A program made the position numbers and the translations under genes. 64,000 bases of DNA from Cephalopachus bancanus (lineage: Eukaryota; Chordata; Mammalia; Primates; Tarsiidae): NCBI GenBank assembly GCA_027257055.1, contig JAPVLO010000115.1:3038001-3102000 (forward strand), read 5' to 3'. Below are positions 22,282-32,618 of this stretch, piece after piece (position 1 is the stretch's first letter; each line of letters starts with the position of its first letter). Under the pieces are notes generated by a model, which made no database searches, had not been told where the DNA came from, and was given only the letters and a program-made list of their open reading frames with translations.

Positions 22282-22470
22282 ATTGCTCAATGAGATCCAA
22301 GAGAAAGTTGAACACCAACATAAACAAATTTAAAAGAAAAAGCATTCAGGACATGGATGAAATTTTGTCAAAACAGATATTTTTTAAAAAACACAATATG
22401 AACTGGAAATGAAAGAATCACTTGGGAAAATCTAAAACACAGTGGAACGTTTTAAATGTAGACCATACAA

Positions 22471-22757
22471 GCCAGGCTCGGTGGCTCAGCCTGTAATCCC
22501 ACGCCTTTGGGAGGCTGAGGTGAGTGGATTGCCTGAGCCCGTGGGTTCAAGACCCGCCTGGGCAGCGAGACCTCATCTCTACAATAAATCAAAAAATTAG
22601 CTGGGCATGGTAGCGTATGCCTGTAATTCCGGCTACTTGGAAGGCTGAGGCGGAAGGATTGCCGGAGCCCAGCAGGTCGAGGCTGCGGTGGCCAGAAGTG
22701 GCCACTGCACTCCAGTCTGGGAGATCGAGTGAGACTCCAACTCAAAAAAAAAAAAAA
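22471..22757 (+). mobile_element. Alu, full-length dimer
   Basis: Main subfamily. Duplications GTAGACCATACMA (last bases AA or CA) at 22458-22470 and 22758-22770. It interrupts the region just upstream of L1 ORF1. Confidence 0.95.
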
Positions 22758-22770
22758 GTAGACCATACCA

Positions 22771-23425
22771 GGTAAAAGAAAAGATCTCAGAACTTGAAAA
22801 CAAGTCTTTCAAATTAACCCAATGAGATAACAATAAAGAAAAAAGAATCAAGAGAACAGAACAAAGTTTCCAAGAAATATGTGATTATGTAAAATGTCCA
22901 AACCTAAGAAGCATAGGTGTTCCTGAAGAAGAAAAGAAAATAACAGGTTTGAAAAACCTATTTGAGGGAATAATTGAGGAAAATTCCCCTGGTCTTGCTA
23001 GAGAGTTAAACATTCAGATTCAAGAAATCCAAAATACTCCTGAAAGATTCATTGAGAAATTATCATCCCCAAGGCATATAGTCATCAAGTTATGCAAAGT
23101 TAATGTGAAGGAAAGAATTCTAAGAGCAGTGTGACAGAAGCAGCAAATAACTTATAAAGGCAAACCTATCAGACTAACAGCAGACTTCTCAACAGAAACC
23201 CTACAGGTCTGAAGGGATCGGGGCCCTATCTTCAATCTTCTCAAAGAGAATAATTGTCAGCTAAGAATTTTGTGACCCACAAAACTAAGCTTCATAAATG
23301 AAGAAAAAATAAAGTCTTTCTCAGACAAGCAAGCAATGAAAAAATGTCACCACTAGATTGACTCTACAAAAAACATTCAAAGAAGCTCTAAATATTGAAA
23401 CAAAAGGTCAAAATACACCAGTAGA
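22771..23425 (+). pseudogene. ORF1 of the second-layer L1, broken
   Basis: L1 ORF1p is the trimeric RNA-binding chaperone of the L1 particle. The open piece at 22949-23134 reads LFEGIIEENSPGLARELNIQ and SPRHIVIKL, the RRM and C-terminal domain signatures of ORF1p. It is preceded by GIPEEEKKITG-like text at about 22912. The frame then ends at TGA (23132-23134), and later text (GGCAAACCTATCAGACTAACAGC) is still recognisable. The sequence is older than L1-A and L1-B. Its ORF2 lies 14.7 kb downstream because L1-A interrupts the inter-ORF region. Confidence 0.9.
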
Positions 23426-23433
23426 AAACTGCT

Positions 23434-24966
23434 GGATGGACTTCTGGGCAAGATGTCAATGAAACAAGTCAGACTGTGAGAGTCTCTGCAAAAGCAAGTG
23501 TCCATAAAGACTCTCTGTGTGAGTGGGTGTGTGCCAATGGGTGAGAGAAAGCCCGTCTGAGGGGTGACTCTGGTTCATGCACCTGGAGCTCACCTCTGGG
23601 GGTGACTGCAACCCCCACCAATTGGAGAGCTGGGTGTGCAGAATCGTCTGCCATTCTCAGGTTCTCTTGAGAGGAGGCAGCAGAGAACAGCTGCCCCTCA
23701 GCACCAGCACCTGGCCCACACCATCATCTGTAGCAGCAGACCTGACATCAGAAGGCAGGTGGTGGAAATCTGGGATAAAACTCCAATGCCAGTGATGGGA
23801 CCCAAATGGGTGCCATCTTCTCAGTCCTGGACCACACAGAGATTTGCATTGCCCCATGCAGCTCTGACCAGCCTCCATTTTGGGACTGAGAGGTTATTAT
23901 CTCATCAGACTTGGAGAGACAGATGTCCCTCCCCCATGCTAGAACAGGCACAGACACATCAAATCTGAGTGGGAGATTTGACAGCAGCAGCAGCAAGTGG
24001 AGCAAATCTGGATCTGATCCATCCTCCTCCCACAGTAGTCTGTCAGGCATCTGATCCACACTGGAGCAACCCTATCAGCCTGTGCTGAGAGCAGAGGGGA
24101 GGAGCTGGAGATCAGAACTGCTCCATAAGATGAAGGCCTGAAGGAATCTGGAATCACAGAAACTGCCAGAGAGCAAATTTTTTTTACTGTTTGATTTTTG
24201 TTTTAGTTTTAGCTTTTTTTCTTTTCTCTTTCTTTCTGTTTTTGTTTATGTTTTCATACTTGCTTTGTTTCTGCTATTTTAATTTTAATTTTTTAGATTC
24301 TCTGCTTATGTAGTATTTTTAAGGGAGAGTACACAAACGGGGGGTTTTTTTGTATAATTTTCTGTATGTTTTTGTCTTTTTTGTTTTTCTGTCTTTGTCT
24401 TTCTGTTTATTCATTAGTTGGTAAGTCTGTCTGTTTTCCCTTTTCTTCTTCTCTCTCTCACAACCTCCCTTTCATCTTCCTCCTTCCTTTTTCCATTCTT
24501 TTCCCTTTTCTTATCCCATTTGGCTTTCAGGGGGCAAGCAGATACTCCCACTGCATAGACAGATTGTAAAGCAGTGGGAAGTGGGTTCCAGGGGGTCCAC
24601 ACACCAGTTAGCAGATACTGGGATCTGCAGATAGCTTCTGAATCATAGCCCCTCCCTCAATTAAATCTCAAAACCGCAGAAAGCACAGGCCCCACCCCTA
24701 GCCCAACTTCAGAAATGAACAAAACCAGGAGATCTACATAAGGAAGAACAGGAGATTGAACAAACAGAAACAAAAGGTATTCCCTCATCACTGAACAAAA
24801 GAATTAAAGAAAAGGTTAAAAAAAAAAGAAGAAGAAAAAAGAAAAAAGGGGGAAGGGGAGAGGGTGGAGGAAAACCCACACGAATGAAGAAAAACCAAAG
24901 GAAGAATATGAGTATCACACAAACCCCTGGGAGGTCAGCCACTGAGAACAGAGACTCCAGAACTCA
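23434..24966 (+). promoter_or_regulatory. 5' UTR of L1-A
   Basis: About 1.5 kb between the insertion joint and ORF1. L1 5' UTRs carry an internal Pol II promoter, so promoter activity is inferred from family knowledge and no specific site is proven. A long T-rich segment lies at 24.18-24.40 kb and a purine-rich one at 24.80-24.90 kb. It shares blocks with the 5' UTR of L1-B from about 23.83 kb onward but has a different extreme 5' end. Confidence 0.7.
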
Positions 24967-25852
24967 AGCTGTGAAGAGCCCCTAGAATGACTAGTCTCAA
25001 CTCCTAAACCCAGATATCAAGATATTAATAGAGAGAATAAATAGAAATGAGGAGAGGCAAGAAGAAAGAATAAAGGAATTGATAATTGAGATAACAGCAA
25101 TAAAGTATACAGTGAATGAAATAAACAACAAACTGATAAACATGGAAAGTAGAATTAACCAAGCAGAAGAAAGAATCTCAGAGCTTGAGTACTAAAATAT
25201 GGAACTAACCCAAACTGTTAAAAACATAGAAAAGAAGTTTTAAAAGACAGAAGAAAACCTCCAAGTGATGAGTGATTGTTTCAAGAGACTGAATATAATG
25301 TTAATTGGAATCCCTGCGGCAGATAGAGAAACAGAGACCACCCTGGAACAAACATTCCACAAAATTATCCAAGAAAACTTTCCTCATCTCATCAGTGATG
25401 TGACCATTCAAACACAAGAGATTCAGAGACCCCCTGCAAGACAACAAATGAGAAGACTAACTCCCAGACACATAATAATTCACCTACACAAAGTAGGTTA
25501 TAAAAAAGAAAAAATCCTAAAGTCAGCAAGAGAGAAAGGTCAGACTACCTACCAGGAAAAGCCAATTAGAATAGCAGCAGACTTATCTACAGAAACACTT
25601 AAGGATAGGAGAGCTTGGAGCCCAATCTTCAAAGTTCTCAAAGTTAAACAATTTCAACCAAAAATTACCAACCTAGCTAAGCTAAGTTTCCTCAGTGATG
25701 GAGAATTAAAATCCTTCCCAGACATTCAATCCCTAAGAGTTTATGCTGCCTCCAGACCAGCTCTACAAGAAACACTTAAGAAAGTATTAAACACAGAAGA
25801 AAGGAAAAAAATAACAACAATGCCCTTCATAAGAATGCAGGAAAAAGATTGA
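24967..25852 (+). pseudogene. L1-A ORF1, broken
   Basis: The coiled-coil half (about 25000-25240) has stops, including TAA at 25241-25243 at the same place as in L1-B. The second half is an open frame of 195 codons at 25265-25852. It reads MSDCFKRLNIMLIGIPAA (start of the RRM) through TPRHIIIHL, the conserved nucleic-acid-binding segment, to KVLNTEERKKITTMPF at the C-terminus. This preserves RRM plus C-terminal domain but not the trimerising coiled coil, so it is unlikely to make a working ORF1p. Confidence 0.9.
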
Positions 25853-28214
25853 AAACACACATGAATTAACCCAAAAATCAAAAGTAAGACAACAAACAAA
25901 CAGCAGCAACAACAACAAACTCTATAAGAACCTCATGACAAGGATAAACTCTCACATCTCAATAATTAGCCTGAATGTGAGTAGACTAAATGCACCATTG
26001 AAAAGACATAGAATGTCAAATCAAATAAAATATCATGAGGCTATCACATATTGTCTCCAAGAGACTCATCTCACCAGAAAGGACATTCATAAACTCAAAA
26101 TCAGAGGATGAGAAACAAAAGAAAGCAGGAGTTGCAATCTTAATATCAGACAAAATACCCTTTGAGCTATCAAAAATTTAAAAAGATATGGAAGGTCACT
26201 ACATAATGATAAAATGTTCAATCCATCAACAATAAATATCCATCTGAAACATATATGCACCCAACATAGGAGCACCAACTTTCATAAAGCAGCTTCTAAG
26301 TAAACTAAAAAAAGATATTGACTCTAACACTATCATAGCTGGGGACTTAAACACCCATCAAAAACCTTAGGCAGATCATCAAGATAAAAAGTCAATAAGG
26401 AGATCCAGAACCTCAAGGTGACATTAGACCAAATGAATTTAACTGACACCTACAGAACACTCCATCCAAAACCATGGAATATACATTCTACTCACCACCA
26501 CCACATGGAATATACTCTAAGATTGACTATCTCCTCAGCCATAAATCAAGCATAAACAAATTCCATGAGATTGAAATTCTGCCATGCACCTTCTCAGACC
26601 ATAGTAGAATAAAAATAAATATCAACACAAAGTACCCCCTAAGCCCACAAAGACATGGGCACTAAATACCATGATGCTAAACAACTCTGGGGTCAACACA
26701 AAAATCAAAACAGAGATTAAAAGATACCTGGAAACAAATGAAAATGAAGAAACATCTTACCAAAATCTCTGGGATGCCATGAAAACAGTCCTAAGAGGAA
26801 AATTCATATCTGTACAAGCACACTTAAAGAAAATGCAAAGATCAAAAGTTAACAGCCTAACAAATCACCTAAGGAAGCTGGAAAAGCAAGACAACCAAAA
26901 TCCTTACTTCAGCAGAAGAATCCAGATCACTGAAATAAAAACCCAAATTCAGGGCATAAATGACAAAAATATAATACAAAAAAAAAAATCAATGAAATCA
27001 AAAGCTGGTTTTTTGAAAGGGTAAACAAGATTGATGGACCCCTAGCTAGACTGACCAAAAAAAAAAAACAGAGAAAAAGCCCAAATAAACATAATCAGAA
27101 ATGCAAAAGATGAAGTCACAACTGACCTTGAAGAAATACAAAAGATTATCAGCAATTACTGTGTACATCTGTATGGAAACAAACTCGAAAACCTAAGTGA
27201 AATGGAGGACTTTCTGACATCACACAACCTCCCCAGGTTGAAACAAGAAGAAATTAAGACCCTAAATAGACTAATAAAAACCAGGAAATTGACTATGTCA
27301 TAAGAAAACTACCTACAAAAAAAAAAAAAAAAAAAAAAAGCCCTGAACCAGAAGGCTTTCCAGCAGAATTCTACAAAATATACAAGGAGGAATTGATACC
27401 AATCCTATTGAAAGTATTCTAGCAATTGAGGAAGATGGAACTCTCCCCAAATCATTTTATGAAGCTAGCATCACATTGATACCCAAGCCAGGTAAAGACC
27501 CAACAAAGAAAGAGAACTACAGGCCAATATCCTTGATGAACATAGATGCTAAAATTCTCAGCAAGATTCTAGCAAACCAGATCCAACAGCACATCTCAAA
27601 AATCATCCACCATGACCAAATAGGCTTCATCCCTGTGATGTATGGGTGGTTCAGTGTTCGCCAGACCACAAACTTAATAAAATACATCAACAGATGCAAA
27701 GACAAAAACCATATGATTACATTATTAGACATGGAAAAGGTTTTTGATAAAATCTAGCACCTCTTCTTGATTAAAAAAAAACAACACCTTGAACATCTAG
27801 GCATAGATGGAACATTCTTCAAAATAGTAAGGGCCATCTATGAGAAACCCACAGCCAACATAATACTAAACAAATAGAAATTGAAACCAATTTCCTCTGA
27901 AAACCAGAACAAGACAAGGATGCCCACTCTCACCCCTCCTGTTAAACATAGTATTGGAAGTCCTAGCTAGAGCAATCAAAAAAGAGAAGGAAATCAGGGG
28001 TTTCCGAATAGGAAAAGAGAAAGTCAAGTTAACCCTCTTTGCAAACAACATAATCCTATACCTTGCAAATCCAAGAGAATCAGTCAAAAACCTCCTTGCA
28101 CCGATAAAGGACATTAACAAAGTCTTAGGGTATAAAATAAATGTGCAAACAACAGTTGCATTTCTATACACCAGCAATAAACAAACAGAAACCCAAACAA
28201 AAAGCACAATCCCA

Positions 28215-28523
28215 TACTGGGCTTGGTGGCTCAGCCTGTAATTTCATAATTTCAGCATTTTGGGAGGCCAAGCTGAGTGGATTGCTTGAGCCCACAGATT
28301 TGAGACCAGCCCGGGCAACTTGGCGAGACCTCATCTCTACAATAAATTTTTTTTAAAAAAGATCTGGACTTGGTAGTGTACGCCTGTGGTTCCAGCTACT
28401 TGGAAGACTGAGGTGGAAGGAACGCCGGAGCCCTACATATCAATGCTGGGGTGGCCGTGAGCATGCCACTGTACTCCAGACTGGACGATATAGTGAGACT
28501 CCAACTCAAAAAAAAAAAAAAAA
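28215..28523 (+). mobile_element. Alu, diverged, in L1-A ORF2
   Basis: Dimer of the main subfamily but with many changes. Identical duplications AAAGCACAATCCCA at 28201-28214 and 28524-28537. Confidence 0.94.
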
Positions 28524-29203
28524 AAAGCACAATCCCAATCAAACACACAAAAATGAAATACCTTGGCATCTTCCTAACCAGAGACACGAAAGATCTTTAC
28601 AATGAAAACTACAAAACACTGCTCAAAGAAATCAAAGATGACACAAACAAATGGAAAAATATTCCATGCTCATGGATTGGAAGAATCAACATTGTTAAGA
28701 TGTCCATTCTACCCAAGACAATCTACAGATGTAATGCACTACACATTAAATTACCAGCAGCATTCTTCTCAGACCTGGAAACAACCACACAGAAATTCAT
28801 ATGGAAACATAAATGGCCATGAATAGCCAAAATAATACTCAGCCAAAAAGAAAAGCAAAAACAAAGCTGAAGTTATCACACTCCCAGACTCCAAACTTTA
28901 TTATAAAGGTACAATAATCAAAACAGCCTGTTATTGGTACAAGAACAGGCATATTTGCCAATGGAACAGGATAGAGATTCTAGAAGCAAAATCTCAATTT
29001 CTCAACCAACTCATCTTCAACAAAGTCTCCACCACCTAACACTGGGAAGAAGGGAATCTATTCAGTAAATGGTGTGGGAAAACAAGCTGACCACATGCAG
29101 AAGATTAAAACAAGACCCCTGCCTATACCATACACAAAAGCCAACTCTAAATGGATCAAAGACTTAAAGGTAAAACTTCAAACTACAAGAACCCTAGAAA
29201 ATG

Positions 29204-29497
29204 GGCCGGGCTCAGTGGCTCAACCTATAATCCTGCATGTTGGGAAGCCAAGACAAATGGATTGCCTGAGAACACAGGTTTGAGACCAGCCCTAGAACTT
29301 GGTGAGACCTCATCTCTACAATAAAAAAAATTAGCCGAACATGTTAGCACATGCCTGTAGTTCTGGCTACTTGGAAGGCTGAGGCAGAAGGATCACCAGA
29401 GCCCAGCAGGTCAACGCTGGAGTGGCCATGAGTGTGTCACAGCACTCCAGCCTGGGCAACAGAGTGAGATTCCACCTCAAAAAACAAAAAACAAAAA
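29204..29497 (+). mobile_element. Alu, diverged, in L1-A ORF2
   Basis: Dimer with a degraded A-tail. Duplications CCCTAGAAAATG at about 29192-29203 and CACTTAGAAAATG at 29498-29510. Confidence 0.93.
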
Positions 29498-29855
29498 CAC
29501 TTAGAAAATGAAGGAGACACCCTTATGGAAATTGGAACTGGCAACCAATTCCTGATCAAAATCCCAAGTACCCATGCCATAAGAGATAAGATAGACAAGT
29601 GGGATCTCATCGAACTGAAAAGCTTCTGTAAAGCAGAAGAAACCATCAAGAGAGCAGGGGCACAGCCCATGGACTGGGAAAAGATATTTGCCAACTGTAT
29701 ATCTGACAAAGGTCTAACAATTAGGATCTACAAGGAACTCAAATGTGCCAAACATTAAAAAAAAAGTCCCCATTACAAAGTGGGCAATAGATATGTATAG
29801 GCAATTCTCAAAAGAAGACATACGGCAGTCAACAGACACATGAAAAAATGCTCAG

Positions 29856-31659
29856 GGTCCAGCTGTGGGAGTTTCAAACTCAAGGCTGACCTATGAACCT
29901 GCAGTGGATGTCTTGCAAGCTTCCTGGTCTGTTGCCTTGTTCTTCCTGGGGAAGTTTGGCAAGATGGCTACGGGACAAGTTGAACTGTAAAGATCTCCAT
30001 AAAGGGTAGTTCCTGAGAGCAGTTCCATGCACACCCGCGGAGGTGGCTGCTATAACCAGTCGCACTCAGCAAACTGTCTCCATCGCACTACCACCTCTGC
30101 AGGGGATTGCTGTTGTGGTGGTTACCGGATGCTGAACAGTTGCTGTCTTGCAGCTCTCAGCTCCAGCCCTGGAGAATTCCCAGCTCCCTCCTCCACCCTA
30201 AGCTGCGGGCGGCACAACAATCTGCAGCACCCAGCTACCTCGCTGATTCCCAGTCCCTGATGCCAGATACACACCATCATTACCCATCATAGCTGATCAA
30301 CTGGGGCCCTATGAGTGGAGAGAAAGGATCTGTGAAAGAGTAGCCGCCCACCTCAGCCATTTTCCAGGCAAAGATTCATATTGCCCCGCCCATCTCCATG
30401 CAGTCTCCACCTTGTTTTCTAAGGTAACCTTGCCAAAACAGGAGACAGAAGCCCTCCCCTATGCTGAATCATACACTGACAACTCAGTTTTGTGTGACAG
30501 ACCTGTCAGGCAGCAAGGCAAGGGAACTGACTCAAGATATGACTAACCCTGTTTGCCTGCAATGAGAGCAAAGGGGAGGGGCTAGAGACCAGAGCTGAAG
30601 AGACTTTAGACACTCAGGCAAGACCCCAGGGCTAGTCTGTTCTTATTTTGATTTTTTATTTTATTATTTTGACTGTTTATTTTGTTCACTTTTGCTTGCT
30701 TTTTTATTAGACTACCTTTGTGTTGAGGAAGAACACATCAAAAGGCATGATTTTATTGAACTGTCTTTGTGTGATTACCGGTATGCTTTAGGGAATTTTC
30801 TTTATTTGTCTGTGTTTTTTTGTTTTGTTTTGTTTTTAGTTGGAGTCTCACTGTCACCCAGACTGGAGTGCAGTGGCCACTCCCGGCCACTGGAACCTTG
30901 ACCTGCTGGGCTCTGGCAATCCTTCCACCTCAGCCTTCCTAGCTGGAACTACAGGCGTGTGCTATCATGCCCAGCTAATTTTTTATTTTTTTGTAGAGAT
31001 GAGTTCTCACCAAGTTGCCCAGGCAGGTCTCGAACCCGCGGGCTCAGGCAATCCACTCATCTCAGCCTTCCAAAGGGCAGGATTGCAGGCTGAGCCACTG
31101 AGCCTGGCTGTTTGTGTATGTTTTACTCTTTTCTGGCCTTGAGTCTCTTTTCTTTCATTAGTTGGTATGTATGTCTGTTTTCCCCCTTACTCTTCTCTCT
31201 CTGCAACTTTCTCTTGACCCCTCCTTCTTCCATTATTTTCCTTTTTCTTACCTCCTTTTGTTCCAGGGAGCAAACCTAAACCCCATTGCATGGACAGATT
31301 GTAAGGCAGTGGGAAGTGGGTTACAGGGTGCCCATACACCTGATGGTGGATACTGGGATTTGCAGATAGATTCTGAATCACAGCTTCCTCCTCAATTAAA
31401 TCTCAAAACTGCACAAAGTACAACCGCCAACCCACAGTCCAGTCTCAAAAGTGAACAAAGCCAGAGGATCCTCATAAGGAAGAACAGGAGATTGAACAAA
31501 AAGAAGCAAAAGCAACCCCACCTTCCTTGAAAAACAGAATTAAAGAAGGGGAGGGAAAGGGAAAGAGAAAAAGCTACACAAATGAAGAAAAGCCAAAAGA
31601 ATAATATGGATCTCTCATAGACCCCTGGGAGATCAGACGCTGAGAAAACAGACTTCGGA
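29856..31659 (+). promoter_or_regulatory. 5' UTR of L1-B
   Basis: Extends from the joint to ORF1. GC-rich for the first 750 bases, then T-rich. An Alu on the reverse strand is inserted at 30.8-31.1 kb. Its first ~500 bases differ from those of L1-A, while the downstream part (from about 31.2 kb, TTAGTTGGTATGTATGTCTG) matches it. Promoter function is inferred from the family. Confidence 0.7.
30819..31110 (-). mobile_element. Alu, reverse orientation, in L1-B 5' UTR
   Basis: Reverse-strand dimer of the main subfamily (GTTGGAGTCTCACTGTCACC, then CTGAGCCACTGAGCCTGGC). Imperfect duplications TTTGTCTGTGTTTT and TTTGTGTATGTTTT. Confidence 0.92.
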
Positions 31660-32545
31660 ATGCAAACAATGAAGAGCCCCCAGAATGACTGGTCTCAAAC
31701 TACAAACCCAGATATCAAGACATTAATAGAAAGATTAAAAATAATTGAGGAGAGACAAGAGGAAAATAGGAAGGAGTTGATAACTGAAATAACAGTAGTA
31801 AAGAATACTGTGAATGAAATAAATAATAAACTGATAAGTACGGAGAGCAGAATTAACCAAGCAGAAGAAAGACTCTCAGAGCTCAGGGACCAAAATATAA
31901 AACTAATCCAAACTGTAAAAACATAGAAAAGAAGCTTTAAAATACAGAACAAAACCTTCAAGAGATGAGTGATTACTTCAAGAGACCGAAACTAAGAGTA
32001 ATTGGACTTTCTGAAGCAGAAAGAGAGACAGAGACCACCCTGGAACAAACATTCCATGAAATTGTTCAGGAAAACTTCCTTCATCTTACCAGTGATGCAA
32101 AAATTCAAACACAAGAGATTCAGAGAAGTCCTGCAAGACAACAAATGAGAAGATCAACTCCCAGACACATAATAGTTCATCTAAACAAAGTAGGTATAAA
32201 AGAAAAATCCTAAAGGCAGCAAGAGAAAAAGCTCAGATTACCTATCATGGAAGACCAATTGGAATAGCAGCAGATTTATCTACAGAAACCCTTCAGGCTA
32301 GGAGAGCTTGGAGCCCTATCTTGAAAATTCTAAAAGATAAACAATTTCAACCAAGAATAACCTACTCAACCAAGCTAAGTTTCATCAGTGAGGGAGAATT
32401 AAAATATTTCCCAGATACTCAATCCCTAAGAATTATGCTGCCACCAGACCATCTCTACAAGAAACACTTAAGAAAGTATTAAACACAGAAGAAAAAGAAA
32501 AAAGAACAACAATGTTCTTCACAAGAGTACAGGGAAAAGATTAAA
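31660..32545 (+). pseudogene. L1-B ORF1, broken
   Basis: The frame at 31660-31926 gives the coiled-coil half (NTVNEINNKLISTESRINQA, EERLSEL heptads). A one-base shift leads to a stop there, and in the ORF1 frame TAA sits at 31938-31940 as in L1-A. The RRM frame runs 31965-32213 (MSDYFKRPKLRVIGLSEAE, TPRHIIVHLNKVG), then a deletion shifts the frame. Downstream text to about 32.5 kb still matches the C-terminal domain. Non-functional as read. Confidence 0.9.
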
Positions 32546-32618
32546 AACACACATGAACCAACCCAAAAACCAAAAGAAAGACAACAAACAGGAACAACAA
32601 CAACTCTATAAGATCTTC

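Larger units (their letters stand above)
20839..22800 (+). mobile_element. 5' UTR of the second-layer L1
   Basis: Comparatively GC-rich sequence lying directly upstream of L1 ORF1 on the same strand. GGGTGAATCTTCCTGGAAGC and CCAACTGCCTCCATTAGGACC resemble old primate L1 5' UTRs. Contains the tRNA-Thr half at 22.24 kb and an Alu at 22.47 kb. Open frames at 20.8-21.3 kb are not proteins I recognise. Confidence 0.7.
23434..29855 (+). mobile_element. L1-A, full-length L1, 5' part (split by L1-B)
   Basis: Begins GGATGGACTTCTGGGC after AAACTGCT (23426-23433), and the matching AAACTACT lies at 38166-38173 where the older L1 resumes. Order: 5' UTR, ORF1, short spacer, ORF2. ORF2 is cut by L1-B at 29855 and continues at 37259. 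Two Alus lie inside. Its reverse-transcriptase motif is mutated (FANN). Confidence 0.93.
25935..29855 (+). pseudogene. L1-A ORF2, broken (EN-RT part)
   Basis: Starts at ATG 25935 with HISIISLNVSRLNAPLKRH, the N-terminal endonuclease motif, followed by CLQETHLTRKD, whose E is catalytic in the family. The first frame ends at TGA 26109-26111, a lesion shared with L1-B. Later open pieces: 26671-27024, 27476-27757 (RT motifs [15 protein letters not shown] and [10 protein letters not shown]), 27954-28241 ([11 protein letters not shown] where FADD is expected). An A-run of 23 (27317-27339) disrupts the frame. Alus interrupt it at 28.2 and 29.2 kb. The C-terminal part lies beyond L1-B. Confidence 0.92.
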
